64,000 bases of DNA from Phycisphaerales bacterium (GTDB lineage Bacteria; Planctomycetota; Phycisphaerae; Phycisphaerales; UBA1924), in NCBI GenBank assembly GCA_028279375.1, contig JANQNW010000022.1, positions 1 to 64,000 of the forward strand, read 5' to 3'. Below the pieces are notes generated by a model. It was given only the letters and a program-made list of their open reading frames with translations, was not told the DNA's origin and ran no database searches. Of the stretch, positions 35,569-45,959 are shown piece by piece; position 1 is the first letter of the stretch; each line of letters starts with the position of its first letter. A program made the position numbers and the translations under genes.

Positions 35569-37878
35569 TCACGCCGCAGGAGATCCGCGTGGGGCCCTCC
35601 GCAGCCTCAGGGCATTGCTGATGACCGAGACCGAACTCAGACTCATCGCCCCGGCCGCGATCATCGGACTGAGGAGCACGCCCGTAACCGGGTACAGCGC
35701 TCCCGCGGCGATCGGCACGCCAAGCCCGTTGTAGAGGAACGCAAAGAGCAAATTCTCACGAACATTCCTGCGCGTCGCCCGCGCCAGAGAGACCGCTCGC
35801 ACGAGCCCGCCGAGATCACCGCCCATGAGCGTGACGCCGGCGCTCTCGATCGCCACGCCCGCGCCGGTTCCCATGGCGATGCCGACATCCGCCGCCGCGA
35901 GCGCCGGCGCATCGTTCACACCGTCGCCTGCCATCGCGACAACCCTGCCCGCACGCTTGAGCTCTCGGATGCGATCCGCTTTCTCCGTCGGCAGGAGTCC
36001 CGAAGAGACTTCATCGATGCCCGCGGCGTCGCCGATTGCTCGCGCCGATTCCGCGCGATCGCCCGTGAGCATGATGACCTGCAGCCCCGTCGATTGAAGG
36101 ACGCGAATCGATTCCGCTGCATTCACCTTGAGTGTGTCTCGAATCTCCATTGTGGCTGCGAGCTCTCCAGCGACACTCACAAAGACGTCGGCGCCGACGG
36201 AGGCCTCTTGTGGCGAAGCCTGCGACATCGAGCCACCGGCTCCGATCTCCTGCATGAGCGCCGCATTCCCGACGGCGACCTCGACGCCATCGACACGTGC
36301 GCGCACGCCGCGCCCCGGAATTGACTCAAAATCGTCGGCATTGAGAGTGGTCCCATCCGGCTGTCTCAGATCGCGGCAGATCGCTGTCGCGAGCGGATGT
36401 TCACTCCCGCGCTCGGTAGCCACGACGAGATCCCGAATGCGATTCTCCGCGAACCCATGGCTGATGACGAATCGCGACACTTCCGGCTGGCCTTTGGTCA
36501 GTGTCCCGGTCTTGTCGATCGCGATCGTGTCGACTCGCGCCAGTCGCTCGAGCGATGCAGCGTCCCTCACGAGGACCCCTTCTCGCGCTCCGCGCCCCGT
36601 CGCAACCATGATCGACATCGGCGTCGCGAGTCCAAGAGCGCAGGGACAGGCGATGATCAGCGTCGAGACTGCCGCCATCACGCCATGCGCCAATCGCGGC
36701 GACGGCCCGACCAGCGCCCAGGTCACGAGCGCAACGACAGCGGCCAACAAAACGAGCGGCACGAATACCGCAGCGACGCGATCAGCCAACTCCTGCACCG
36801 GCGCCCGCGAGCGCTGCGCCTCCGCCACGACCTGCACGATCTGAGAGAGCACCGTCTCCTCGCCGACGCTCGTGACGCGCATGGTGAAGGTCCCGGCGCC
36901 ATTGACAGTCCCTCCGACGACCTCGTCGCCGACGCCCACCGACACGGCGAACGCCTCGCCAGTCAGCATCGATGTGTCGATGTCGCTCGCGCCATCGAGC
37001 ACCTCACCGTCAATCGGCACGCGCTCGCCGGAGCGCACACGCACGATGTCGCCGGGATGAAGATCCGACGTCAAGACCTCTTCGTGACCGCCATCGGCGT
37101 CCACGCGGATCGCACGTTCTGGCGCAAGCTCCAGCAGACCCCGAATGGCGCCGCCCGTCAGCCGTCGAGCGCGAAGCTCGAGGACCTGCCCAACGAGCAC
37201 GAGCGTCACGATCATCGCCGCCGACTCGAAGTACACGTTGACGGCGCCGCTCGCCCCTCGAAATGAATCCGGAAAGAGCCCCGGAGCGATCGTGGCCAGC
37301 GCGCTCTGGCAATACGCGACACTCACGCCGATCGAGATCAGCGTCCACATGTTGAGCCGCCGGCTGCGGATGGAGCGAACACCGCGCACCAGGAATGGCC
37401 AGGCGCACCAGACCACAACCGGTGTCGTCAGCGCGAGCTGAATCCACGCTGACAACTGCTCCGGGAGGACCTCGCGAATCGACGAGGCGATCATCGGTCC
37501 CATGGCGAGAATGAACACCGGCGCAGTGAGCAGACTCGAGACGAGCAGCCTGCGACTCATCGAAGCCAGTTCGCCGCCGTCATCCTCGACACTCGCATCA
37601 ACAGGCTCGAGCGCCATGCCGCAATCCGGACAGTCGCCGGGACCAACCTGACGCACCTCCGGATGCATCGGACACGTATAGACCGCATCCGCCGGCGCTG
37701 GTTGGGGCGTCGCCTGCGCCCCCAGATAACGCGACGGATCGTCACGAAATCTCGAAGCGCAGTGCTCGCAGCAGAAGAAGAAGTCCTCCCCGTCGTGACG
37801 AACGTGCGGCGTGGACTCCGTCGGCGTCACGGTCATGCCGCACACCGGGTCCCGAAAGGTCGTCGGCTCGCTCACCAC
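35569..37878 (-). CDS. Copper-type P1B ATPase with YHS and heavy-metal-binding domains
   Basis: 769 residues. The N-terminus has a YHS domain (RDPVCGMTVTP... FFFCCEHCASRF) and a heavy-metal-binding segment (YTCPMHPEVRQVGPGDCPDCGMALEP) in place of the usual HMA domains. The core contains eight helices, the metal-site CPC in IIACPCALGLATP, phosphorylation Asp455 in DKTGTLTKG, SEHPLATAI (the HP motif), GDGVNDAPALAAADVG and TGE (MLTGEAF). It exports or loads Cu(I) or a similar soft metal. Two GTG codons at 37878 and 37875 can serve as start; no strong ribosome binding site. Divergent from the aldehyde dehydrogenase gene at 37972. Confidence 0.93.
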   Translation of the reverse strand: MVSEPTTFRDPVCGMTVTPTESTPHVRHDGEDFFFCCEHCASRFRDDPSRYLGAQATPQPAPADAVYTCPMHPEVRQVGPGDCPDCGMALEPVDASVEDDGGELASMSRRLLVSSLLTAPVFILAMGPMIASSIREVLPEQLSAWIQLALTTPVVVWCAWPFLVRGVRSIRSRRLNMWTLISIGVSVAYCQSALATIAPGLFPDSFRGASGAVNVYFESAAMIVTLVLVGQVLELRARRLTGGAIRGLLELAPERAIRVDADGGHEEVLTSDLHPGDIVRVRSGERVPIDGEVLDGASDIDTSMLTGEAFAVSVGVGDEVVGGTVNGAGTFTMRVTSVGEETVLSQIVQVVAEAQRSRAPVQELADRVAAVFVPLVLLAAVVALVTWALVGPSPRLAHGVMAAVSTLIIACPCALGLATPMSIMVATGRGAREGVLVRDAASLERLARVDTIAIDKTGTLTKGQPEVSRFVISHGFAENRIRDLVVATERGSEHPLATAICRDLRQPDGTTLNADDFESIPGRGVRARVDGVEVAVGNAALMQEIGAGGSMSQASPQEASVGADVFVSVAGELAATMEIRDTLKVNAAESIRVLQSTGLQVIMLTGDRAESARAIGDAAGIDEVSSGLLPTEKADRIRELKRAGRVVAMAGDGVNDAPALAAADVGIAMGTGAGVAIESAGVTLMGGDLGGLVRAVSLARATRRNVRENLLFAFLYNGLGVPIAAGALYPVTGVLLSPMIAAGAMSLSSVSVISNALRLRRAPRGSPAA

Positions 37879-37971
37879 GATCCCAGCCCCAAGACTCCGC
37901 CGACGTTCTCTAGAATGTCAGCTGGCGCGAGATTCGGACGCAGTGCCGGTCGCGTGTTCGGAAGGAGACAC

Positions 37972-39414
37972 ATGTCGCCAGAGCATATCGAGCCGTCGAC
38001 GCCCGGGCTTCCGGCGACCGGTGTCCCGCTTGAGGTGACCGCGCCATTCGACGGCGCGCATCTCGCCACTGTTCAGACGCTCACCGCAGAAGAGGCCCGA
38101 AGCGCGCTCGGCGTCGCATCAGACCTCGCGCGCGATCGCGACGTCTGGCTCCCGCGCGCTGAGCGCATTGAGATCCTCGCGCGAGCCGCGGAGTCGATCG
38201 GTGCGCGCCGAGAGGGGCTTGCGCTGGCCGCTGCGCGTGAGGGCGGCAAGCCGCTTCGGGACTCACTGGTCGAAGCCGATCGGGCCGCCGATGGAGTCCG
38301 ATCCTGCGTCGAGTTCCTCCGAACGCAGCGCGGATCGGAGATCCCGATGGATCTGAACACGGCTTCAGCGAGCCGTTTCGCCTGCACAACGCATGAGCCC
38401 ATCGGCGTGACGCTCGCATTCAGCGCATTCAACCACCCGATCAATCTTGCCGTGCATCAGATCTGCACGGCCATCGCTGCAGGCTGCCCGATCGTGATCA
38501 AACCCGCGGAGGCGACTCCGATCTCCTGCTATAGCGTCGCGAGAGTCCTGGCTGAAGCGGGCCTGCCGGGAGGCTGGTGCCAGGTCATCAATGTTGACTC
38601 CCACGAGTCTGCCGGCGCACTCGCGTCAGATCCGCGCGTCAACTTCTTTTCGTTCATCGGAAGCCAGAGCATCGGGTGGGGACTCCGGAGCACGCTGGCG
38701 CCCGGCGCGCGCTGCGCGCTTGAACATGGAGGTGTCGCCCCTGTCGTCGTCGCCGCCGATGCCGATATGGACGATGCGCTTCCGCTTCTCGCCAAAGGCG
38801 CGTTCTATCACGCAGGCCAGGTCTGCGTGTCCGTCCAGCGGATCTACGCCGAGCGCGCTATCGCCGACGAGCTGGCGTCAGAGCTTGCGAGGCTCGCGAC
38901 GGAGTTGACTGTCGGCGATCCGCAAGATCCAGGGACCGATGTCGGCCCGCTGATCAGACCGAGCGAAGTCGTTCGCGTGCATGAGTGGGTCGAAGAAGCC
39001 GTCGACGGCGGCGCCCGCGCCCTTTCCGGTGCTCGCCCCGTCACCGATACCTGCTACGCCCCGACGGTGCTGTTCGATCCGCCTGCTGATTGCCAAGCGA
39101 GTTCGGAGGAGATCTTCGGCCCCGTCGTCTGCGTGTATCCGGTCGATTCAATCGACGATGGAATCGAGCGCGCCAACGCGCTCCCGTATGCATTCCAGTC
39201 TTCGGTTTTCACGAAGAACATCCACGTCGCCGCACGGTGCGCTCGCCGTCTCGACGCAGCAGCTGTCATGATCAACGACCACACGGCCTTCAGAGTCGAC
39301 TGGATGCCCTTCGGAGGTCGGAAACTCTCAGGCCTCGGCGTCGGCGGCATCGAGTACGCCATCCGCGATCAGCAAGCGGAGAAGCTCGTCGTCATGAGAT
39401 CTCCGGAGCTCTGA
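37972..39414 (+). CDS. NAD(P)-dependent aldehyde dehydrogenase
   Basis: 480 residues from the ATG at 37972 with GAAGGAG upstream; longer in-frame readings from 37663 run through the ATPase gene and are rejected. ALDH features: PIGVTLAFSAFNHPINLAVHQ, the cofactor lysine in PIVIKPAEATP, FIGSQSIG, catalytic cysteine in GAFYHAGQVCVSVQR, EEIFGPVVCVYP and MPFGGRKLSGLGVGG. The glutamate loop reads ALEHGGVAPVVV where most members have ELGG, so the glutamate is kept with a neighbouring change. It is the type often called succinate-semialdehyde or lactaldehyde dehydrogenase-like; the substrate cannot be read from sequence. Followed by an FMN glutamate synthase-like gene after 40 bases. Confidence 0.9.
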   Translation: MSPEHIEPSTPGLPATGVPLEVTAPFDGAHLATVQTLTAEEARSALGVASDLARDRDVWLPRAERIEILARAAESIGARREGLALAAAREGGKPLRDSLVEADRAADGVRSCVEFLRTQRGSEIPMDLNTASASRFACTTHEPIGVTLAFSAFNHPINLAVHQICTAIAAGCPIVIKPAEATPISCYSVARVLAEAGLPGGWCQVINVDSHESAGALASDPRVNFFSFIGSQSIGWGLRSTLAPGARCALEHGGVAPVVVAADADMDDALPLLAKGAFYHAGQVCVSVQRIYAERAIADELASELARLATELTVGDPQDPGTDVGPLIRPSEVVRVHEWVEEAVDGGARALSGARPVTDTCYAPTVLFDPPADCQASSEEIFGPVVCVYPVDSIDDGIERANALPYAFQSSVFTKNIHVAARCARRLDAAAVMINDHTAFRVDWMPFGGRKLSGLGVGGIEYAIRDQQAEKLVVMRSPEL

Positions 39415-39454
39415 CCCGAATACGGAACACCGCGCGCAATACGGAGCGATCCTC

Positions 39455-41068
39455 GTGACAAGAACTCTCTACCTCACCCTCTGGATTGTCATCCTTGCTG
39501 GTGTCATCGGACTGTCATTCGTCTGGAGCCCGATCCTCTGGTCGTTTGCCCTGCTTGCTCCGCTCTTCCTGCTCGGTCTCTGGGATTGCCTGCAGACAAG
39601 CCACGCGGTGCTTCGGAACTTCCCGGTGGTTGGCCACTTCCGATATCTCTTCGAGATGGTCCGTCCAGAGATCAACCAGTACTTCGTCGAGTCGGACACC
39701 GATGGCCGGCCCGTCAATCGCGAACACAGATCGATTGTCTACCAGCGATCCAAGAGCGCGCTTGCGACTCTGCCCTTCGGCACGAAACTCGACGTCTACG
39801 CCACAGGCTACGAATGGATGAACCATTCCCTCGCGGCACGATCACCCCTCGATGAGCATCCGCGTGTCCGGATCGGCGAAGGACGATGCGCTCGTCCGTA
39901 TGACGCCGCGCTCCTGAATATCTCAGCAATGAGTTACGGCGCCCTCTCAGCGAACGCGATCCGCGCGCTCAACACCGGCGCCCGAATCGGAGGTTTCTAT
40001 CACAACTCAGGAGAGGGCGGCCTCAGCGAGCACCATCTCGAACCAGGCGGCGATCTCGTCTGGCAGATCGGAACAGGCTACTTCGGATGCCGCGATGAGC
40101 ATGGCCGATTCGATGCAGACAAATTCCGCGAGCGCGCGGCGCACGACGCCGTCCGCATGATCGAGATCAAGCTCTCCCAGGGCGCCAAACCGGGGCATGG
40201 GGGAATACTCCCGCAGATCAAGATCACGCCCGAGATCGCGCGCATCCGTGGAGTGCCGACCGATCGGGATGTCATCTCCCCGCCGACACACAACGCATTC
40301 GACACGCCGCGCGGCCTGCTCGAGTTCGTCGCTCAACTCCGCGATCTCTCTGGCGGAAAACCGGTGGGATTCAAACTCTGCATGGGACATCCATGCGAAT
40401 TCCTCGCCATCTGCATGGCGATGCGCGAGACCGGCATTCGACCGGACTTCATCACCGTCGATGGCGGCGAAGGAGGCACCGGCGCCGCGCCGCTGGAATT
40501 CTCGAATCACCTCGGAGCGCCGCTCTCGGAAGGGCTGTTCATTGTTGTCTCAGGACTCATCGGCTTTGATCTGCGAGATGAAGTTCGCGTCATCAGTTCA
40601 GGCCGGATTATGACCGGCACGGACATGGCCATCCGCCTCGCCTACGGCGCCGACCTGTGCAACTCAGCGCGCGGGTTCATGCTCTCACTCGGCTGCATCC
40701 AGGCGCTTCGATGCAACTCCAACTTGTGCCCGACCGGCGTCGCGACGCAGCGACCGCACCTCGTCCGCGGCCTCGTGGTGGAGGACAAGAAACAGCGCGT
40801 CGCGAACTTCCAGAAGGAGACTGTGCAGGCGTTTCTCGAGATGCTCGCCGCCGCCGGGCTCGAGAGCCCCGAGGATCTCAGACCCTGGCACATCTACCGA
40901 CGTGTCTCGCAGACGAAGATCAAGACGATCGACGAGATCTTCCCGTACCCCGAGAAGGGCGCCTTGCTCGATGACAAACGCCATCCGTTCTTCTCACGCT
41001 GGCTCGATATGGCGTCTCCGGACTCGTTCAAGGCCTGCGATCCGGCGCGCTCGCGCACGGCTGGCTGA
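39455..41068 (+). CDS. FMN-binding glutamate-synthase-family protein (GltB2-like), membrane-anchored
   Basis: 537 residues from a GTG at 39455 with ACGGAG upstream. Two transmembrane helices (LYLTLWIVILAGVIGLSFVW, ILWSFALLAPLFLLGLWDCL) precede a TIM barrel of the glutamate synthase FMN domain: ISAMSYGALSANAIRALNTGA, HNSGEGGLSEHHL, IEIKLSQGAKPGHGGILP, DFITVDGGEGGTGAAPLEF, and a Cys-rich stretch with LGCIQALRCNSNLCPTGVATQ for a 3Fe-4S cluster. There is no glutaminase domain, as in the stand-alone family. It presumably carries out a flavin and FeS-linked oxidoreduction; the substrate is unknown. It sits between the aldehyde dehydrogenase and the symporter genes on one strand. Confidence 0.9.
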   Translation: MTRTLYLTLWIVILAGVIGLSFVWSPILWSFALLAPLFLLGLWDCLQTSHAVLRNFPVVGHFRYLFEMVRPEINQYFVESDTDGRPVNREHRSIVYQRSKSALATLPFGTKLDVYATGYEWMNHSLAARSPLDEHPRVRIGEGRCARPYDAALLNISAMSYGALSANAIRALNTGARIGGFYHNSGEGGLSEHHLEPGGDLVWQIGTGYFGCRDEHGRFDADKFRERAAHDAVRMIEIKLSQGAKPGHGGILPQIKITPEIARIRGVPTDRDVISPPTHNAFDTPRGLLEFVAQLRDLSGGKPVGFKLCMGHPCEFLAICMAMRETGIRPDFITVDGGEGGTGAAPLEFSNHLGAPLSEGLFIVVSGLIGFDLRDEVRVISSGRIMTGTDMAIRLAYGADLCNSARGFMLSLGCIQALRCNSNLCPTGVATQRPHLVRGLVVEDKKQRVANFQKETVQAFLEMLAAAGLESPEDLRPWHIYRRVSQTKIKTIDEIFPYPEKGALLDDKRHPFFSRWLDMASPDSFKACDPARSRTAG

Positions 41069-41156
41069 GCGGATTTGTCATGACGCCATACGCCTCCCGT
41101 CGATCTCGATGCAACCGGATGAGCCTGCGCCCTGGCGGCGCCAGGAGTCAATGCGA

Positions 41157-41447
41157 ATGACACCGCAGACCTCGACGACTGCTCGATCAGTCTCCGAAGC
41201 CGACAGACGCGCGTACTGGCGCGCCAATATTCGCTATGTCCTGACGCTTCTCACAATCTGGTTCATCGTTTCCTACGGCGCCGGCATCCTCTTCAAGGAC
41301 GCGCTCGACTCCATCCGGATCGGCGGCGCCGGACTCGGATTCTGGTTCGCCCAGCAAGGCGCCATATTCGTCTTCGTGCTGCTCATCGCCGTGTACGTCT
41401 TCCTGATGCGCCGTCTCGATCGTTGCTTCGGTGTGGAAGAGGAGTAG
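41157..41447 (+). CDS. Small subunit of a sodium:solute symporter (DUF4212)
   Basis: 96 residues. The start is ATG at 41157 (AGGAG nine bases before); ATG at 41151 in the same frame is too close to that AGGAG. Two helices, YVLTLLTIWFIVSYGAGILF and WFAQQGAIFVFVLLIAVYVFLMRRLD, with the family-typical RRAYWRANIRYV at the N-terminus and a C-terminal RLDRCFGVEEE. This small membrane protein always accompanies an ActP-like symporter. The symporter gene starts nine bases downstream, so the two are co-translated and likely form one transporter. Confidence 0.9.
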   Translation: MTPQTSTTARSVSEADRRAYWRANIRYVLTLLTIWFIVSYGAGILFKDALDSIRIGGAGLGFWFAQQGAIFVFVLLIAVYVFLMRRLDRCFGVEEE

Positions 41448-41456
41448 GAGCGCACG

Positions 41457-43415
41457 ATGGATCAGTCCGCCTGGACATTCATCATCGTCGGCGCGTCGTT
41501 CGCGCTCTACATCGCGATCGCAATCTGGTCGCGCGCAGGATCTTCGAAGGAGTTCTACGTCGCCGGCGGAGGCGTGCCGCCCCTCGCCAACGGCGCCGCG
41601 ACCGCAGCCGACTGGATGAGCGCCGCCTCCTTCATCTCGATGGCCGGCATCATCTCCTTCCAGGGCTACGACGGCTCGGTCTATCTCATGGGATGGACCG
41701 GCGGCTATGTGCTCCTCGCGCTGCTGCTCGCGCCTTACCTCCGTAAGTTCGGCAAATACACCGTCCCAGACTTCGTAGGCGATCGCTATTACTCACAGTT
41801 CGGGCGCATCGTCGCCGTCATCTGCGCGCTCTTTGTCAGCTTCACGTACGTCTCGGGCCAGATGCGCGGAGTTGGCGTCGTCTTCAGCCAGTTTCTCAAC
41901 GTTCCGATCACGCTCGGCGTCATCATCGGCATGGGCATCGTCTTCATCTACGCCGTGCTCGGCGGCATGAAGGGAATCACCTACACGCAAGTCGCTCAGT
42001 ACTGCGTCCTCATCTTCGCCTTCATGACGCCCGCCATCTTCATCTCAATCCTCCTCACCGGGACGGCCGTGCCCCAATTCGGATTCGTCGGCGATCTCGG
42101 CGGAGACGTCGGCGCTCAAATCGCTGAGAATCCCGTCGTCGCGCAAGGGGCTACGGCAGGGGGCGTCGCTCTCCTCGAAGCGCTCGACCGACTCAATGTC
42201 GAACTCGGATTCAATCAGTACACCGACGGCAGCAAGTCCACCATCGATCTCTTCATGATCACGATGGCCCTCATGGTCGGCACCGCCGGACTGCCGCACG
42301 TCATCATTCGCTTCTACACCGTGCCGCGCGTCCGCGATGCGCGCATGTCCGCATTCTGGGCGCTCCTCTTCATCGCGATTCTCTATACGACCGCGCCGGC
42401 CGTCGGCGCCTTCGCGCGGACGAATCTCATCGACACGATCAACGGCGCCTACTACTCCGAAGAAGCCGCAATCCAGGCCGGCGCCGATCCGACTGACGCG
42501 CGCATCGCGCCCGAGTGGTTCGCCAGCTGGGAGGACATCAATCTCCTCGCGTGGACCGACAAGAACGGCGACGGCCGCATTCAGTATCGCGCTGGCGCGC
42601 CCTTCGCTGGTAAACCGAGCTTCATCGCCGGCGCCGACGCCACGACAGATGAAGGCCGCGGGTCATTCGGTCAGCGATTGATAAGCAACGAACTCAGCGC
42701 AAGCGCGAACGAACTCTTCGTCGATCGCGACATCATGGTGCTCGCCAACCCGCAGATTGCGCGCCTGCCCAACTGGGTCGTCGGTCTCGTCGCGGCAGGG
42801 GGATTGGCCGCAGCGCTGTCCACCGCCGCCGGCCTGCTGCTCGTCATTTCCACCGCCGTCAGCCACGATCTCCTCAAGCGCGTCTTCATGCCGAGCATCA
42901 CAGAGAAGCAGGAACTCTGGGGCGCTCGAATCGCCGCCGCCTGCGGCGTCGTTCTCGCCGGCCTCATCGGGATCTACCCGCCCGACTATGTCGCCGCGAT
43001 CGTCGCGCTCGCATTCGGCCTCGCCGCCTCGAGCTTCTTCCCCGCCATCATCCTCGGCGTCTTCGACAAGCGCGCGAATAGAGAGGGCGTCATCCTGGGC
43101 ATGATCGTCGGCATCAGCTTCACTGGCGCCTACATCCTCATGTTCAAGTTCACAATCCTCGACGCCGTGCTCCAGGCGCTCACAGGCTGGGCGCCCGGCG
43201 CGCCCAAGACCGACTTCTGGCTCTTCGGCATCTCGCCCGAGGGCATCGGAACCGTCGGCATGCTCATCAACTTCGCACTTGCCCTCTCGGTCAGCCGGCT
43301 GACGAAGCCGCCGCCGAAGGAGATCCAGGACCTCGTCGAGGAAATCCGCCTGCCGCGCGGCGCCGGCGAGGCGCACGAGATGCAGGTGCCGCCCGCGACC
43401 ATCGAGGATCTCTGA
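41457..43415 (+). CDS. Sodium:solute symporter, acetate-permease-like (VC_2705 subfamily)
   Basis: 652 residues, about 13 transmembrane helices. SSS-family signatures: SKEFYVAGGGVPPLANGAATAADWMSAASF, GGYVLLALLLAPYLRKFGKYTVPDFVGDRY, FTYVSGQMRGVGVVF, IYAVLGGMKGITYTQVAQY and VGLVAAGGLAAALSTAAGLLLVISTAVSHDL. The insertion around residues 320-420 (ADPTDARIAPEWFASW... NGDGRIQY) is soluble and includes a calcium-loop-like DKNGDGRI, matching the long loop of this subfamily. It imports a small carboxylate with sodium; acetate is the known cargo of ActP relatives. Preceded by its DUF4212 partner. Confidence 0.92.
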   Translation: MDQSAWTFIIVGASFALYIAIAIWSRAGSSKEFYVAGGGVPPLANGAATAADWMSAASFISMAGIISFQGYDGSVYLMGWTGGYVLLALLLAPYLRKFGKYTVPDFVGDRYYSQFGRIVAVICALFVSFTYVSGQMRGVGVVFSQFLNVPITLGVIIGMGIVFIYAVLGGMKGITYTQVAQYCVLIFAFMTPAIFISILLTGTAVPQFGFVGDLGGDVGAQIAENPVVAQGATAGGVALLEALDRLNVELGFNQYTDGSKSTIDLFMITMALMVGTAGLPHVIIRFYTVPRVRDARMSAFWALLFIAILYTTAPAVGAFARTNLIDTINGAYYSEEAAIQAGADPTDARIAPEWFASWEDINLLAWTDKNGDGRIQYRAGAPFAGKPSFIAGADATTDEGRGSFGQRLISNELSASANELFVDRDIMVLANPQIARLPNWVVGLVAAGGLAAALSTAAGLLLVISTAVSHDLLKRVFMPSITEKQELWGARIAAACGVVLAGLIGIYPPDYVAAIVALAFGLAASSFFPAIILGVFDKRANREGVILGMIVGISFTGAYILMFKFTILDAVLQALTGWAPGAPKTDFWLFGISPEGIGTVGMLINFALALSVSRLTKPPPKEIQDLVEEIRLPRGAGEAHEMQVPPATIEDL

Positions 43416-43478
43416 CCTCATCAGGCGCAGGACACGCTTCATTCAAGACGCCCCGGCGGACGGCCCGAAGGTTGATTC

Positions 43479-45959
43479 ATGGCCGCATCCCCCGCGAGCG
43501 TCGAGCCCGCACAGGCTTCCGCTCCCGAGGCGTTGGCCCAAGCTTGGAATGTGCTCGCGCGAGCTGGTCAGGCGCCGCAGGACGCCGTGGAGAAGGCGCT
43601 CGCCGACCTCGGATTGCCCACGGATAAACGCGCGCAGTCGGATCGCTGTCTGTCGCCGCAGACCAGAGCCGATCTACTTGAACTCAATTGCAACGCGCTC
43701 CTCGCGCGCACCGCCCTGACCGCGGATGTCGCTGCCCGTCTCATTGAGCATGCAGCAGGTCGCTTCGAGCGCGAGGAAGCGCTTCGCGCTGTCGACGGCA
43801 ACATCGTCCTTCGCCCGGCTGCCTCTTCCGATCCAACTTCATGGCGACGCCGCCTCGATCTCTCCACCCTCTCCGATGATCTGCTCCAGTCGATCGAGCA
43901 GGAGGCGAAGCAACCGCAGGCGCCGCTCGCTCACATCGGGCTCCTCTCACCTGTACAGGTCGAAAAGGTGCACGCAACGATGCGCCGGACGGAGGAGAAC
44001 CCCGTCTTCCGCCGTCAACTGCTCGTGGTCGAGGAGCGTGAGGAGCAGATCGTCGAATCCCTTTCGCTCATCGATCTGACCGAGCTGATCTCCGACGACG
44101 CCACGACGTGGTTCCTGGGCGCCTCAGCGCTCGATGCGATGCGATCCTGGATCGACGAGAGAATCGATCAGCGACTCCCCGGGCGGTTGATTGCGCCGCC
44201 CGGAGATGAGGGCGCGGTCGTCACGGCTCAGCGCGTGGCGGCGCTGCTCCAGAGCGCCAGGGAGAAGCAGGTCGCCCTCGTCACGCAACTCACGGCGCGT
44301 GCCGAGGCGATCCATCAAGAGGTCACACCCATCTCGGCGCGCAAACGCCTCGCAGACGCCGTGGCCGGTCTCGATATGCTTCGAATCGTCCTCTGCACCT
44401 CTCGACACTCGACATACGTGCGGCATTCCGTTGACGACCTCGCCGAGGAGCTCCGAGATCTCGGCCACGAGGTCGCGATCGTGTCCGAGCCGAGCGCATC
44501 GAGCGTCATCACGAAGATCACCTACCTGCGGGCCTTCGCCGATCGCCAGGCGGATCTCGCGATCATCGTGAACTTCACGCGCTCTCAACTCGGCGGCGCA
44601 ATCCCAGCGCAGATTCCCTGCGTCTGCTGGATCCAGGACGCCCTGCAGCACCTGCTGACCCCGGAAGTTGGCGCGGCGCAGACCGACCTTGATCTGACAG
44701 CGGGCAACACGATGCCCGAACTCTTCACCAGCTTCGGCTACTCGCAGATCAACGCGATGCCTTTCTGTGTGCCCGCCAACTCGAAGAAGTTCCACGCCGG
44801 TCCGATCGCAAAAGCTGATCAGAAACGATTTGACTGCGAAATCGCCTTCGTCAGTAATCACAGCGAATCCCTCGCGCACATGCGCGAACGCCTCCTCGAA
44901 GAGATTGGACGCTCAGAGGCAAGCGAGCGACTCATGCGCCGGGCAGATGAGCTCGCCGCGCTCTACGTGAAGGACGCCGCGACCGTATCGATGGAGGACC
45001 GCGCGCGCGACGACGCGAGAGACGCGTTTCGGAAGACGATCGGCCGCGAGCCGGCAGCGCAGGAACTGGCCGCCCTCATCCATCGCATCATCGAACCCCT
45101 GACCGGAAGACTCTTCCGTCATCAGACGCTCGATCTCGTTGCGAGAATCGCCGAGGCGCGGAACTGGCGCCTTGCGATCTACGGCCTGGGCTGGGAGTCC
45201 CATGCGACGCTTTCGAAATACGCCCGCGGCCCCGTCCACCACGGCGAGAGCCTTCGGGCCTGCTACCAGTCAGCGCGTGCGCATCTTCATATCGATCCTG
45301 TCACCGCGACGCATCAGCGCGTCTTCGAATGCGCCTTCTCGGGCGGCTTGCCGCTGATTCGATTCCATCACGACATGCTGGGCCCGGCTCATCGTGCGAC
45401 GCAGGATCGTCTGGTTGAATCAGCCGATCCGGAATCGATCGCTCCGAATGGTGATCGCCTGTACGCCGAATCGTCATGCGAGCAGGCGGGTCAGTTTGCC
45501 GCGGCCCTTCGCGCGCTGGACATCGATCCCCAGCCGACGTTTCGCGTGCCCGCTGATTTCGAATGCCAGGGCGCCTACTACCGAGAGCGCATGGCGGCGC
45601 CATTCAACGTGCTTCGCCTCTTTGGCGATGTCAGTGAGATCGTCTTCAAGGACGCAGCGTCCGCCGAGCGCGTCCTCGAGAGAGCGATCGAAGGCGGTGC
45701 GTTCCGAGATTCGAAATCGAATGAGCTTCGGGAGCGCATGCTGCCGCTCGTGAGCGTCCATTCCTTCGCGACGAATCTCCTGCGCCATGCCGGGCGCGTG
45801 ATCGGCTACAAGGAACTCATCGACTGGTGCAACGAGGGCCGACCCGCCGACTGGCGCGGAACGAACATGCCGTCGACCTTCGACGAGACCTTGCGTCTCT
45901 CAGGCATCTGTCAGGAGTTTGAGGGCGCGCTCGTGGAGCAGCTTCGCGGCTATTTCTGA
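43479..45959 (+). CDS. CgeB-like glycosyltransferase with long N-terminal helical region
   Basis: 826 residues, ATG at 43479. The first 300 residues are helical and charged with no known domain. From about residue 300 (LRIVLCTSRHSTYVRHSVDDLAEELRDLGHEVAIV) a GT-B type N-terminal domain begins, with VCWIQDALQHLLTP, followed by a C-terminal domain in which YGLGWESHATLSKYARGPVHHGESLRACYQSARAHLHIDPVTATHQRVFECAFSGGLPLI carries the CgeB/Glycos_trans family signature. A 140-residue tail follows. Such enzymes decorate surface polysaccharide, spore coat or glycoproteins. It converges with the FkbM-like methyltransferase gene and overlaps its end by ten bases. Confidence 0.84.
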   Translation: MAASPASVEPAQASAPEALAQAWNVLARAGQAPQDAVEKALADLGLPTDKRAQSDRCLSPQTRADLLELNCNALLARTALTADVAARLIEHAAGRFEREEALRAVDGNIVLRPAASSDPTSWRRRLDLSTLSDDLLQSIEQEAKQPQAPLAHIGLLSPVQVEKVHATMRRTEENPVFRRQLLVVEEREEQIVESLSLIDLTELISDDATTWFLGASALDAMRSWIDERIDQRLPGRLIAPPGDEGAVVTAQRVAALLQSAREKQVALVTQLTARAEAIHQEVTPISARKRLADAVAGLDMLRIVLCTSRHSTYVRHSVDDLAEELRDLGHEVAIVSEPSASSVITKITYLRAFADRQADLAIIVNFTRSQLGGAIPAQIPCVCWIQDALQHLLTPEVGAAQTDLDLTAGNTMPELFTSFGYSQINAMPFCVPANSKKFHAGPIAKADQKRFDCEIAFVSNHSESLAHMRERLLEEIGRSEASERLMRRADELAALYVKDAATVSMEDRARDDARDAFRKTIGREPAAQELAALIHRIIEPLTGRLFRHQTLDLVARIAEARNWRLAIYGLGWESHATLSKYARGPVHHGESLRACYQSARAHLHIDPVTATHQRVFECAFSGGLPLIRFHHDMLGPAHRATQDRLVESADPESIAPNGDRLYAESSCEQAGQFAAALRALDIDPQPTFRVPADFECQGAYYRERMAAPFNVLRLFGDVSEIVFKDAASAERVLERAIEGGAFRDSKSNELRERMLPLVSVHSFATNLLRHAGRVIGYKELIDWCNEGRPADWRGTNMPSTFDETLRLSGICQEFEGALVEQLRGYF